This document shows positions 12,487 to 23,920 of a stretch of DNA of 64,000 nt, one piece after another (the stretch's first letter is position 1; every line of letters starts with the position of its first letter). The position numbers and the translations under genes are program-made. A model generated the notes under the pieces. The model saw only the letters and a program-made list of their open reading frames with translations, was not told where the DNA came from and searched no databases. Origin of the DNA: Tenebrio molitor (Eukaryota > Arthropoda > Insecta > Coleoptera > Tenebrionidae); assembly GCF_963966145.1 (NCBI RefSeq), contig NC_091047.1:31000001-31064000 (forward strand), written 5' to 3'.

Positions 12487-14069
12487 TACAATGAAGCTTA
12501 TGAAAATTTCATAAAATGATGTTTTTGACATTTTTCCTTTTTTGTCGTCCAGGGCACAAGAATGGATTTCATACGTATTGCACATATGATTTTTTCTACT
12601 GGAATTTGGAAAAATAAATAAAATTTGGATATTTTCAATAATTATTCTAAATTAAAATGGCATCAAAATTGTTCTGTTTTCGTTGGTATAGTGAAACAAT
12701 TTTGTTTATAAAAAAAAACAAAGTTTGTGAAGGCGTTTAATATGCTCGCTCGAGTAAATTTACGGAAATTCTATTAAAATGTCTGCTATAGTGAATCGTT
12801 TGATACTGAAGAATATGCAAGACAGGCCGAATTGCTAAAAAGTAACAGCGCACGAATATTATACAAACGTTTTTCGTGTTAGTTTAAGGAAAGTTTAAAA
12901 AAGCATTTATTAGTTGTAAATTTTGAGGTTATCTTTGACAGATTTCAAGTTACGTATCTCAGGAAACGATCAAAAAATTGAACTTTTAGTGTTGAAATAT
13001 AATTTCCGCACTTGTTAGGAAATATTCCACTTTTCCTAACTCAAATTAGTATTCAAATATGTTGGTTTTCCAAACTCTGGTACAAAAAAAGTTATAGACG
13101 CTCAAACTTGACGCTTATTTGTCAAAATCTGTTCAAACTACCCCAATAAGATTTTATTCCCGGAATTCTTCTTCACTTCCAAATTCAAAAAACTATTTTA
13201 GAATCTATTCACGTAGGATGAACACCGTTTTTTGACTTTCCAGCCCCTGATGGGTGCGATGCGGCGGACCTATTTAGACTGGAAATATGTTGGATCTTCA
13301 ATTTTTTCCCTTGACACTATTTCCTCGACACTAAACACATTTTTATAAAGCTGAGCAATGACAGCTTTGATAATGACAGCTTTACTATCGAGACGTGCAT
13401 CAGTTTTACAATAAGTTTGGTGTCGAAGAAATAATTAAGTATTATTTATCATTGTGAATACCAAGCGATCCATTAAATTTCACATGTATGTACCGCTAAA
13501 ACTGGCAAAAAAAAAATCTTATTCGGAATTGTTTTCGATCAAACTGGAAATTTCATACTCTACTGATTTGAGCATTACCTTTTTTTCAAACAGAAACTGT
13601 CAAATATATTAACTGGACTATTTCCTCTTTTCAAGCAGAAGATGTCAAATATAGTAATCCTAATCTCTTTCTGCCCCCGCCTCTTCCCAAAATCTTCCTT
13701 GGTGCAAGAAATAAATATGACAAAACGCTGATATATTTTGCTTTTAGTTAAATCAATAATTTTGTTTCGTTACGGACTTTGCGTAATTAAACTCATTCTA
13801 AATGAGACAAATACATTAGTGACGTTTTCTATATTGACGAATTTCAAATTCAAAATTTCCTTTGCCATCATGTATCATTTTCTTCCAAATTAAACTCTAC
13901 ATTTTTAGTCATCAATTAAATAATTTATATCTAAATGTTAAATTATGTAATAAATGTGATCTTTGTTCACTTGCAATAAACTAGTCGGAACTAAAGCTAA
14001 TTTTCATTACGACAAACATAAAAATTTTATTGATCGTTTGTGAAATAACCTCGACAGTTGCAACTCTTA

Positions 14070-14231
14070 GGGCCAGTTTACAGAAGCGAAATTAAGTTAA
14101 TCGTAATCAAATGCGAGATTAACTGAACAGGTGATCAGATTGAACCAATCGAAGTTTCGGATTCATGGGTTAATCGCGCATTAAAATTTAATTCGAGTTA
14201 AATATTTAATTCTCTTTCTATAAACTGACCC
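14070..14231. mobile_element. Short MITE, TTA duplication (same family as 39193-39344)
   Basis: The 162-nt element has inverted ends GGG(C/T)CAGTTTA and a TTA on each side (14067-14069, 14232-14234). A closely similar copy lies inverted at 39193-39344. A 3-bp TTA target duplication is typical of PIF/Harbinger-type elements. Confidence 0.8.
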
Positions 14232-14944
14232 TTAAGAACAGAATGACTAACAGAAGTCTAAATAAAAATGTAACACAAAAAAACACTTATGTGTAATTAG
14301 CACTGCAATAATTTTAAAAGAAGGATTCTAAAGGTTTTGTACATGTCATAGACTTGTACTTTTAATTAAAAATGTAACTGTAAAATGGTCAAAAATAAAC
14401 AAATTTCACATGTTTCAACGTTGTTAACATTTAAACAATGAAAAAATATTTGTCATTTTATATGAAATGAGTAATACATACATACTCGACACTAAATCCA
14501 CTCTAGAATTTAATAAGAAATTTATAACCTGTTTCAGCGTCACCTCTGATGTCACCAAAATTATCAACAATTACCGAACGACTATTTTTATAAATTTCAC
14601 ATTATCGTGTTACAATTTCTTTGTTTTTGTTGTTTTATTTTTATTCGATTCCTTGTTATATATTTTTTAGAACAATAATTATTTTTTTTGTGTTATAATA
14701 ACATAATTAAAAAATTAGAGAGGAAGGCAATTTAGATAATGTAACAGTAAATAAATAAAAAAATTACCAAAGATTATAATGATCTCATCACATACACAAT
14801 GTTTTTAAATAAAACGGTGAATACAATGAAGTAACTAAATGAAAATAAATGTTACAATGACATCAAAGCTCCTGACATCAAGAAACAATCAGTTTTAGGT
14901 TTATGTATTTGTGGGAAAGTGACTAAGTTTTTTATTCAAAACAG

Positions 14945-15166
14945 CCCAAAGAAATTTCGTGACGCACTTAGCGGTGTACCTCGACTTGCCTCTGCTTGAT
15001 AATTTAACAATCAGTCCAACCAATCATTTAATCAATGATTGTAATTACATATACGTTCCATTCCAACAAGAGTTTTCGCCTCCAGCGACACGCGGAATAA
15101 GAGTAGACCTTTATACTGACAGTTCTCGCAAAGTTTGTATGAAGTTTATTATCAACTGTAAAAATG
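14945..15166 (+). CDS. Candidate plus-strand exon of unknown gene
   Basis: This 222-nt segment is open in one frame and bounded by a good acceptor (TTTTTTATTCAAAACAG) and a strong donor (AATG|GTAAGTAA). Both edges are in phase 1. It would encode 74 residues, including VTHLAVYLDLPLLDN and GIRVDLYTDSSRKVC, with three Cys. I do not recognise a family. It lies antisense inside a shot intron, and I could not assign neighbouring exons with the same strand and phase. It may be a nested gene exon, a decayed insertion, or chance. Confidence 0.25.
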
Positions 15167-15229
15167 GTAAGTAAATAAGAGCGCTAACTAAATTGAGTCA
15201 TATCAGCTCTGACCCCTTTCTTGGTCTAG

Positions 15230-16150
15230 CTATTGTCGACTTATCGCCAATCGATCCTTATTACTGCGAACCGATCTCAAGGTCCATTTTCTGCTGAAAA
15301 CAGCGGTTTCGGTTTTTCAGCGGGCGAGACGTCGCCTCGCTGTGAATCAATACTGCGGCTGTTGTCCTAGGTTAAGAGAGAATCTCTCTCGGAGGACTCT
15401 TATCCTCGCCCTATTAATTACCAGACACCGTCGTCGAATTTCAAACAACATTCCGCAATCTCGCAACTTCCTCAAACTCTCACGACCTGTGCAATCGATA
15501 TATTCAAATTAATTTTGCGAAACTGGGACGATTGCGTAAAAGCCGAACATTTTCTTCGGAAACGAAGAAAATGTGGTTTTTGCAGTCGTGTGGTCTTATC
15601 TTTGCGATTAGATAAGCCATGTATGCCGGGCGCTGTAAGTTTTATTTTTAATTTCATTCATACGCCGGATCCGGCCCGATTTAAAAATTGCATCAAAATA
15701 TTGGAGCTTTTCCAAATGAAAACGTGGCAATTTTCGCTGGTTACGACACAAATGGTGTATCGATTGTGCCCATCGGCTGATCGGAATAAAGTTTGGATTA
15801 CGGACAAGGCGACGAATACCCACCAGGTCCCATGGTACGGCGCTGAGCTCATAGTGGAAGTTGTAGTTGTCACTCATTTTTACTTAGCCGTGCAACACCA
15901 CAAAATATTTATTTACAAAAAATACAACACAAATATTTATCCTAACAACGAACGATTTTTTAGTTTTTGAAAAAAAAATCACTCAATTTGCCCTAAATTA
16001 CAAAAATAGAAATATTTATAATACGATACTAGAAAAAAAAAATATATCAAACAACTCCGGTGATTCCGCTGCAGACACCGGCACGAGCGGCGATGTACTA
16101 ACCGGAGCGAGCGAAAAATGATTATTCGACGGAAAGAACCGAAACCGACC
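15230..16150. other. Unassigned, less AT-rich intronic segment
   Basis: Base composition is noticeably richer in G and C than the flanking intron, especially at 15230-15480, 15510-15880 and 16060-16150. Both strands have open frames of 60-150 codons in 15515-15970, and none is recognisable. On the minus strand, 15873-15658 could encode a short peptide with a hydrophobic N-terminal stretch (WWVFVALSVIQTLF). An alternative promoter or first exon, a conserved regulatory block, or an old insertion are all possible. Confidence 0.3.
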
Positions 16151-17760
16151 GAGTCGGTTTAATTAAAATTGCGTTATTTTTAGGTTTGATGCATTATTTT
16201 CCTACAACAAACAAAAAATTCTAAACGCTTCCTCTCTCTAATTAAAAAAAATATAATATAGTGTCCCCTCATTCACTTGACCCCCTGAATATTTGTATAT
16301 TCATAAAACATGACGCAACTACCTTTTATTCATACACAAACACATGTTGTGTCAATTTTAAGCAGTGACTTCACCTGATAGTGCATTTTTTATGTAAAAC
16401 AAGGTCACGTGGGCTCGACTCGTGGGTCGAGTGCAGGTGAGCCTTGGAAGGATCGGAGGTCCATATTGAGCTGCAGTGTGGGCAGGACAACATTTTTATC
16501 AGCGAACCAACATGGCAAAAATAAGATTTGTGTCATGGATTGCGAGATAGAGTCCATCGGTCTTTGGGTAGAAAGCACCGCACGTGGGTGACATCAGTGA
16601 TGGTTACTATTTTTAAAAGTTATGTCACCGGTTTGTGGTTTATTGTTATTGGAAGTGACCACCGGTCTCATCTTGGAGACAATTGCCGGTCAAGGTTGGG
16701 GAGAACGGATCCCGAGAGGTTACCACCTATTACGATGTGTACGATAAAATTCGCAACACAAATACAATAAAAAAAACATGGGCGTCGCTGGTTAACACCG
16801 TTCTGTGTTTGTAAACATTTCGGAAAAATGTCAAGGTGATTTTATTTTCTATAAATCGGTGATGAGATAATCGAAAGAATTTGCCCGTGCGAGTAGTTCG
16901 CTCTAAAAATCCACAAACACGTCAATAAAGATTAGATAATCCTGAATGTTACGACTGAAGGATCTACATCCGACTGAGTACTCAAATCGGTGGCGTTCAA
17001 GGCTTTTGAGGTTTTTTCGGTGTTAAAAATCAAAATGTACATATTCTCCATCGTCGTCGGCCCGTAAAATTAACAATGGATCGAGTGAACCTTGAATTAA
17101 TGTCATCTGCAAAAAAATGCGCTTGCTTGGGATCTTTTGAGAGCTCGCAAAACGCGTCTAGTCGCGGCTAGTCAAGCTCAGACATAATTTTCGAAAGTTG
17201 CAGCACGAATGTATCAAATCGATAAGTATACGACAGGAAAATCAAAACGAACGTCCCAGTTTCTCGCACTAATGTGTTAAGAAAAACGCAATTAAAAAAA
17301 CATAACCATGTGGCAACATTTTCACAAATAGTAAATAATTAAATTCTATAAAGGTAAAGAGCAGCACTGGATGTGTTATTAGAGCAAGCGTTAAAACATA
17401 AATTACGTATAATAACATGTTATTAATTATAAATTACAGTTTAGTAGAATTTCATGTCTATTACTGAAAACTGATAAAAAATAAATTACCTCGAATGACC
17501 ACGAACCATTAACGTAATTAACATAAGACAAGAATATTTCATGTCATTTTTAGTCTAACCTTAAAAAATTACAACTTAAGTAATATTGAAAAAATCAAAC
17601 TTAATTTTTCATAAAATTAAAAATAAATGTTGGATTAGATAGATTTTTAAAGAATTTTTATTTTCTCAATGATTCTCTCCATAGATTTTTATGTATGTAC
17701 TGTATAATCATTATGATTATCAGACTTTTGTAACCAACTTGTCAAAAAAAAAAAAGTTTT

Positions 17761-17992
17761 TTTGTTCGCCACTGTCAGAATTTGAGAATTTTCTCCTATG
17801 TGAACGGATTTTGATAAATGTCACAACTTGTCAAAACGAAACCTCAAGCTAATTTTAAAGGTTTTAAGCGATTTGGAGCCTTTAAGGGGCTCGTCGAACA
17901 AAAAAACGTTGTATTCAACTCGTTCGTGTGTAAATTGGGCCTTTTTTTGGCACGCGTGGGCCATTTTAAAACGCGAGTGAAACTCGTCAAAT
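17761..17992. repeat. Foldback-family repeat (copy inverted relative to 49951-50240)
   Basis: The segment shares long stretches with 49951-50240 on the opposite strand, including TTCGACGAGCCCCTT on the other strand and GGCACGCGTGGGCCATTTTA. This copy keeps one arm of the hairpin that is complete at 49959-50080. It is non-coding. Confidence 0.7.
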
Positions 17993-18493
17993 AAACTACT
18001 ATTACCATCTAAACACTATTTTTTACATAATTGTAGCATTAATTTTATATTTATTATTTACTTTTACCAATCATGACGAAATTTCATATTTATTGACGAT
18101 ACTACTGACTGACATGAAATCACACTTAATTTAGTTATGGGAATATGTTTATCAGAGGTACAAACCCAAACCAGGAATTTTTATGTAGTACATTATCTAG
18201 TCTTACGCAAAATATTGAAATTACTTAAAACTATACATTTTAAATATCTCCTCAACTCTGTTGCATGAATCACCCACATTAAAAGATGAATCAAAACTTC
18301 CTAAAGCGGCAGTAAGTTCAAGACGAGAAAAAATGTAAGTGTGGGTGGAGTTTCTTATACTTCACTACCTGCAAACCCACTTCAAGTGCTTCGTCTTGAT
18401 TAAAATCGCGGACATTTCAAATGCTCGATCAATTTACCCAAAAGAAGTCACTCCTTTTTTCTAATTTTCTTTGACACTTTATCATTCACTTAC

Positions 18494-18721
18494 CAGAGTA
18501 ACTATGTCGCCTGGACACCTCGCCGCTATCTCCTGCAGCCTGGCGTAGAGCGCATCGATAAGATGTTGATACCTAGCGTTGAAGTCGTCCAGCTCCTTGG
18601 CGACGACGTCCGCCCCCGAGGGCCCGTTGTCCTTGCCCGTCTTGAAGGCGGCGTTAGCATCCAGAGATGGCTGCGACTCGAGTAGCGCCTCTCTGAACCG
18701 CTGCAGTCCCTTGCTCCATAT
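18494..18721 (-). CDS. shot: Shot plakin-domain exon, C-terminal part
   Basis: This 228-nt exon has 76 codons and is phase 0 at both ends. The acceptor reads CTAACACCAG and the donor GTAAGTGAATG. It reads IWSKGLQRFREALLESQPSL, then a Gly/Ala/Asp-rich stretch, then DDFNARYQHLIDALYARLQE and GDIVTL. It is helical and continues the last spectrin-type repeat of the plakin domain. It is GC-rich compared with its flanks. The next exon in order is the linker at 9844-9959. Confidence 0.88.
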
Positions 18722-19571
18722 CTGGTGTTAGGGTTAGAGGTTAGGGGTCAGTTGTTAGTTCAGTCAGTGCTTTAGTTGACATTACATGAAGCTGTGACTA
18801 AATGTGAACTGTGTGACCGAAATGTGTGTGAAAGACATAATCACCAGAAAACAACGAAATCTAAAAACAGAGTTTGTGCCAGAAAAAATAAATATATATT
18901 TGTGTATAACGGGACGGGGTAAGAACACTGAAACAAACGGCGATCAAATTTAAATGCGACGATCTGAAACCAGTGATTATGTCGTGTCGTATCTGTGGTG
19001 TATATCAATCTTCGTAACATTTAAACATTGAAGAAGAATTGAAAAAAATGTCAAGCCGGTAGATACAGCCTAAATTTGTGAGGTTATGAGTTTTTCAAGT
19101 GGTGGGGTCATCTGGACAGACGAACGTTAACACCCCTCAAATATTTTGAAAACGTGATAACCTCAAATAACGTCGATGTAAAGAATCAAGAGAAAAAAGC
19201 GGATAATAGTTTGAAAACAATAAAATGTGACAAAAGTATTTTGAAGTAAAAGAAATGAAGATTTAGTCCAAAACCGTTACCTACCACCAGAAACAGTTAC
19301 ATCGTGAGTTGGAAAAGAGAACTTTAATAATATTAAAATTTAGTAAAGTTAATGTCGAAACTGAATCGAGTTTATTGTCAATCTGATCGGTTAAATCAAT
19401 CAGTACAAGACTTAGAAGATCCGGATCCCTTCCCTCCAACTTCTCTACTGCAAACAACAATTAAAGCGAAGAAAAACAATTGGAACAGTCGTTCAACCTT
19501 TCACACCAAACAACCTAACCTATACCTATCATGTCCTTATTTATGGTAAATGGAATTCTGAAATGTTTTAC
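18722..19571 (-). other. shot: 850-nt shot intron
   Basis: This is AT-rich non-coding sequence between two plakin-domain exons. I see no mobile element or further exon in it. Confidence 0.6.
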
Positions 19572-19655
19572 CTTCCCCTCTCTGATGAATCTGCCGCCAT
19601 TGACGTTCACTTGTTCAATAACTGGGGCCCGCTCGTACACGCTGTTCAGGAGATT
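19572..19655 (-). CDS. shot: Shot plakin-domain exon, 84 nt
   Basis: This exon has 28 codons and is phase 0 at both ends. The acceptor is GAATTGTTGCAG and the donor GTAAAACA. It reads NLLNSVYERAPVIEQVN and then NGGRFIREGK. The sequence fits the region after the SH3-containing repeats in spectraplakins, where the chain continues as helical linker into the next repeat. Confidence 0.88.
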
Positions 19656-19709
19656 CTGCAACAATTCACACAATAAAATTGCAACACGTGAACGTTTGTT
19701 TCCACTCAC

Positions 19710-20506
19710 TCTTGTGGATTCCAGGTGTTCTTTAGCCCTATCTTTAATGGGCTGCAAATTTTCCAACTTTCCGTAGTGTTCGTCCAACCAAGAGTCTTCA
19801 TTCTCCTTCGGTTTCTTATAGTTTTTAAGTAGATTGTAAGCCTGCTCACAACCTCTGAGTCTGTCAGCCAACTGCGAGCACACGTTGCTCCATCTGCTGT
19901 TCAACTTCTGAATCTCTTTATCCAAACGCTCCACATCAGTGTGCGGTCCGCGCTGGTTGGGTCTCGACTTCTCCGTCAGTCGTCTCGTGTTGTCGAAATC
20001 GTCGTTGAGTTGGTCCATCGCGATCTGCTGTTGACTCACCGCTGACTGCAACTTCTGCAGGTCGTCGTGCACCGCTTCTAAGCCCTTCTCCGTGCTTGGC
20101 AACTCGGTGAAGAGGGCCAACTTGCTCTCCAGCTCGGAAATAACTAAAGTGGAGTCTTCCATTCCGTTCAAAACGATTTCGATGCATTTGAGACGCTCGA
20201 TGTACAAGTTACTGGTGTTCCAAATGTACTTCCACTTGTCCAACACCTTCTCTAGGTCCTTCTTGTGTTGAGGTGTCTTCAGTGTGATACTCCTGAAGGT
20301 ATCTTTGACTTGTTCGATCTCGGGTTCGAGGTTCTGGAGTCGACATTCGAACTCCTTATGCTCGAGGACCAGGTGCTGGAGTGTGTCAATGTCTCTGGGG
20401 AGGTGAGCGATAACTCGTTTGTTGATAATGCGTTCAGCTTCATCAAGTTCTTGTTGCAGAGAAGAGATATGGTTGTTGAAGATGCGGGTCTGGTTCTTGC
20501 TTTCCT
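19710..20506 (-). CDS. shot: Shot plakin-domain exon with spectrin-type repeats after SH3
   Basis: This 797-nt exon starts with 2 nt completing a codon and then has 265 codons, ending in phase 0. The acceptor is TTTATTGTAG and the donor GTGAGTGG. It is strongly helical and rich in Glu, Leu and Lys, with Trp-centred repeat motifs such as DKWKYIWNTSNLYIERLK and KLNSRWSNVCSQLADRLR. These are typical of plakin-domain spectrin repeats. It ends at the motif KDRAKEHLESTR. Confidence 0.93.
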
Positions 20507-20566
20507 CTACAATAAAACATTCAGTTCAAATAAAAATTTTAAAAATGACTCAATTATCGCACTGAC

Positions 20567-21011
20567 CTTCAGCTCGCGCCCTTTTTTCGAATTCGTCGAA
20601 AAGTCTATTAACTTCGTCCATTTCTCGTTTCAGGCGTCTCAACTGAGGATCTGATGGATCCCCTTCGGCGATGATCTTGTCAGCATCTTCGTTCAACGCT
20701 TTTCGAATAGCATTACGCTGTTCGGCGCCAATCGCTATAAATTGTGGTAGATCCCACCCCTTCACCACCTTGATTGTTGCGAAGATCATGTTTTGTCTCA
20801 ATCTGAGCTGTTTCTTTTGCCAGAGAGCGATGGATCTGTCGTATTGACGTCGGAGTCGTTCGGCGCCGTCGATCGCGTCTTTGTCAGGCGGAGGGATGAC
20901 GAAGCACACTCCTGGCACTTGCGCCTCCACTCCCTTTTCGTTGTGGACACGCCACTTGATTCGGCCGGAGTTGTCGGTCAAAGTGCACTCTTTGTTTTTC
21001 TCGATCACAAA
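20567..21011 (-). CDS. shot: Shot plakin-domain exon with SH3 core
   Basis: This 445-nt exon is phase 0 at its start and phase 1 at its end. The acceptor is GGCAGTTTAG and the donor GTCAGTGC. It begins FVIEKNKECTLTDNSGRIKW and continues through VPGVCFVIPPP, which is the SH3 fold embedded in a spectrin repeat of plakin domains. The atypical SH3 of plakins packs against the neighbouring repeat rather than acting as a classic proline binder; that is family knowledge. The rest is helical (ERLRRQYDRSIALWQKKQLR). Confidence 0.94.
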
Positions 21012-21059
21012 CTAAACTGCCATTAGAATTGTCCAAGAACTATACCAGTCTACACTTAC

Positions 21060-21288
21060 ATTGTTTTGTTTGTAATTGGAGATGGCGATGACTGTGAGTG
21101 GTCTCGTCACTGGTTGTCTCCTCTGTTTTAGAGGGAAGATCTCTTGAGATCTCGCTATGAGGGCCTGGACTTGGTCGCCAAAAGAGTTTAGTTCATCCTT
21201 CAACAACTGCATACCTTGGAGAAGACGCTCACCGACGTCCAGGCTAAAGTCGCCTTGGCTGAACTCGGTGTTCATCACATCGTCTTTT
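21060..21288 (-). CDS. shot: Shot plakin-domain exon before SH3
   Basis: This 229-nt exon begins with 1 nt completing a Glu codon and ends in phase 0. The acceptor is TTCTTGTACAG and the donor GTAAGTGT. It reads DDVMNTEFSQGDFSLDVGER, then SQEIFPLKQRRQPVTRPL and AISNYKQNN, the N-terminal strand of the SH3 unit completed by the next exon. The FPLKQRR motif is a well-conserved landmark in spectraplakins. Confidence 0.93.
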
Positions 21289-21340
21289 CTGTACAAGAAT
21301 GAAACTAGCCCAAAAACTAAAAGAAATTTCGAAGACTCAC

Positions 21341-21585
21341 TCTTTCAACCATTCTTCAGCGGTTTGGACATCTTTGAAGAATTGTTGATAGTTGCGGGTG
21401 TTTTGCAAATGGGTCTCCAAACATTGAGTGAGTTGAAGAATCCATGCCATCTGGGCCTGCATCGCTGCGATGTGGGCCTCGATGGCTTTGGTCGCTGGAT
21501 GATTCTGTTGTTGGGTCAAGAACTCACCTCGCTCTTGGACAGCGCTGAATTGTTCCTCACGCTTCTCTAGCTTGCTCATCAAGTG
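21341..21585 (-). CDS. shot: Shot plakin-domain exon
   Basis: This 245-nt exon is phase 0 at its start and phase 2 at its end. The acceptor is TTCTTTTCTAG and the donor GTGAGTCT. It reads HLMSKLEKREEQFSAVQERG, then a helical run ending DVQTAEEWLKE. The EKRExxFxxVQxRGExL motif is diagnostic for a spectrin repeat of the plakin domain. A frame-preserving microexon lies just upstream at 21677-21700. Confidence 0.93.
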
Positions 21586-21676
21586 CTAGAAAAGAAGTGA
21601 ACTGTTAAACTAGTGTCAAAAAACGACGTTGGAAACTTTGACACGACACATAACACAGATTAAAAAAAAAAGTTAC

Positions 21677-21700
21677 CTCTGTGTCGAATCCATAATTTTG
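21677..21700 (-). CDS. shot: Shot 24-nt microexon (candidate cassette)
   Basis: The acceptor TTTTGTAATACTGCAG and the donor GTAACTTTT bracket 24 nt that read QNYGFDTE in phase 0. The exons on both sides are also phase 0 (KYYE before, HLMSKLEKRE after), so inclusion or skipping keeps the frame. It is too short to be found by coding statistics and rests on splice signals plus phase. It would insert an acidic/aromatic octapeptide between two spectrin repeats. Confidence 0.62.
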
Positions 21701-21825
21701 CTGCAGTATTACAAAAAATGAAACAAGATGAGGTTATTAATGGAACGAATCGTCATGTGTTAGGTTACAAAAAATTAGATTTTTTTTTAAATATTGACAG
21801 TACAATAGATCGCCACTCCACTCAC

Positions 21826-22194
21826 CTCGTAGTACTTCTCTACGGAACTGGTGTTCAATTTGACATCGCTCCAATCTCTTGTAACCTCAACTTCTTCTTT
21901 TTCGTTCAACCATTGTAGTTCGGTCGTCGCTGATTGGATAAAATCGTACAACGTGTCCAAGTCTGTCATTCTATTGGTGGAGAAAGACAAAAGATCGGCG
22001 TAGATCTTCTGCAATTGTCCAAGATGTTGATTGTAGAGAGTTAACTCCTCGCCATTGAAGTACTGTCTAGCTTTGACACACGACTCCACTTTCGAATGGA
22101 ATTGGTCGATTTGTTTGTGTTCATGTTGATGGTAATTGCGCTCCGTTTGTACGGACTGGAGGTCGTTGCCGTAGTCGCCTTTCTTTAGTTGTTT
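21826..22194 (-). CDS. shot: Shot plakin-domain exon
   Basis: This 369-nt exon has 123 codons and is phase 0 at both ends. The acceptor is ATTCTCTTGCAG and the donor GTGAGTGG. It reads KQLKKGDYGNDLQSVQTERN, HEHKQIDQFHSKVESC and ATTELQWLNEKEEVEVTRDW, ending VEKYYE. The DYGxDLxSVQ…HxxIDxFxxxVxxC pattern is conserved in plakin-domain repeats. It joins directly to 21585, or through the microexon at 21700. Confidence 0.94.
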
Positions 22195-22299
22195 CTGCAA
22201 GAGAATCTCCGATGAAGACTTTGTCAACATTTAATGCCAATAAACGAAAATTCAATACCAAGTGACAGATTAGAAACTCTTGTGCAGTTGTTAACTTAC

Positions 22300-23213
22300 C
22301 AGCTTGTTCTTGCACCACTCAATATATTCCTGAAGAGACCTGAAATGTGGATTGGTGTCGACATTTCGGGTTTCTTGCACTGTTCTGATGTGTTTGGTCA
22401 CTGTTCGCTCTTCTACTGGGAAGCTAAGATTTGACAAGGGCCCCACGATCTTGTTGTGGAGGAGCCTGCGAAGGTGGACCCATCGTTCGTGCAAATTCTT
22501 CACCCGCTTGTCTAACTCTCCGGCCTGCGGATACCTTCCATTCCTTAGAGTATTCACATCAGTAATTAATCCCTGGATGTTCGCCTCCGCATTGGCAAGA
22601 TCTTGGTCCAATTGATCTGCTATCTTTTTCGCTTCCAACGGATGCATCCGTTCGATCCTTCTCGACTCGTTTCCTATTGTTCTCTCTATCGTATCCAGAC
22701 CCGAATCAGTCTGTTTTATCTCTCTGTGAACCTTCTCTGCCAACCTCTGCAGCTTCTCCAACCGCTTGATCTCGTCCTGGACGTGTCTGTCTCGGTCCTG
22801 GTAGGCTGCCATCAGCCTCTGCCAGGTTCGTTCGATGTTGTCGATGTGGAGTTCGGGTTCGACGTCCACCTCCCCGATAGTTTTGAAATATTTCTCCAAG
22901 TCGCGGAACAACTGAGCTAGGTAAGTCTTGTCGCGTTGTCTAGGTGGGATTTCGTCGGTGCGGAATCTGGATAGTTCGGTGGCTATTTTCTTCATCTCGA
23001 TCAGAGTGTTGGGGAAGGAGCGATCCTGCATCAGGCTGTACTTCTCCCTGATCCAGATGTGGAGGGAGGTCGCCAGTTCGCGGTACTCTTGGACGCGTTG
23101 TTGCGACCCCGAGTCGTACAAGGGGTGGATGGCTGGAGGTTCGGGGAAGACTTCGTGGAGCGAGGAGATGTAAGTGATGAGTGACTTCTCATCCGGTTCG
23201 TGAGTGTCAACAT
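22300..23213 (-). CDS. shot: Shot plakin-domain first large exon
   Basis: This 914-nt exon starts with 2 nt that complete an Asp codon and ends in phase 0. The acceptor ends TTTTGCAG and the donor is GTAAGTTAAC. It opens DVDTHEPDEKSLITYISSLH, the conserved link between CH2 and the plakin domain, then runs through two spectrin repeats (ERTWQRLMAAYQDRDRHVQ, LHERWVHLRRLLHNKIVGPL) and ends YIEWCKNKL. It is the N-terminal plakin region. Confidence 0.95.
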
Positions 23214-23238
23214 CTGCAAAAGTAAGAGCCGTGGATTT

Positions 23239-23447
23239 TTAAGGGGTTATGTAAAGTACAACGGGTTTATTAGAACGTGACCGGTTCCCTGTTGCAGTTG
23301 TCGGTCTGGACGATTTATTAAGTGGAGTTTTACTGAGTGCTTCGTTAGCAGACAATGAAGAAGCAGATGCATTGTTTGAATTACCGCAACCTACACAATC
23401 CAAACACGAGGGGGCGCAATTAACCGGTGCAGCTCTATGGTCGGTTG
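23239..23447 (-). CDS. shot: Candidate alternative exon in phase with CH2
   Basis: A good acceptor (ACAGTTTTGCAG) is followed by a frame that matches the phase-1 end of the CH2 exon and stays open to a stop at 23239-23241. It would add NCAPSCLDCVGC followed by a Ser/Asn-rich stretch. Two internal GT sites, GCG|GTAATT and CTCA|GTAAAA, would end the exon in phase 1 and join the next exon in frame. If neither is used, the result is a truncated, CH-only isoform. Chance cannot be excluded. Confidence 0.35.
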
Positions 23448-23920
23448 CTGCAAAACTGTGTTGCTTCCTTTTGGTAAACACAATGAATTATTTTATTCAA
23501 ATCCCTCTTTATAACAGTTTCTACAATTACTTGTTTTTTTACTTTTTGTGTTATATAAATCTATCTTTATTTTCCCAATCTTTATCCTTTTCCAGAGCTT
23601 GCTCACGTCAACCACCAATCGCAAAGAAACGAATTCGTTACATTTCTGTTCTGATTCATTTTATTCTTTTGTCATTGACTTTCTGATCTAAACTCGGAAA
23701 TGAGCAATCCGCCAGGAATTCGCATCACCGAGCTTCAGCATCGCTCATTTTCAACCGAACAAATGCAATCCCATGAGTCAAGGTTTACAACAAATAAAAT
23801 GCACCGTTTCCGTGAAGAACATGTGTAGAATAATTAATACTCCTACTAATTACTGTTCGGTAAGCAACAACAGATTTAACAACCGTGTCGGACACGCCGC
23901 CACCCATCCCCAACACCCAC

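Larger units (their letters stand above)
9960..18493 (-). other. shot: 8.5-kb shot intron
   Basis: This intron separates the last plakin-domain exon from the linker exon. It is AT-rich and holds the DNA elements annotated separately at 11212-11543, 12124-12486, 14070-14231 and 17761-17992. It also contains two unassigned open segments near 14.9-15.9 kb and a less AT-rich stretch at 15.2-16.15 kb. In the remainder I see only low-complexity AT-rich sequence. Confidence 0.7.
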
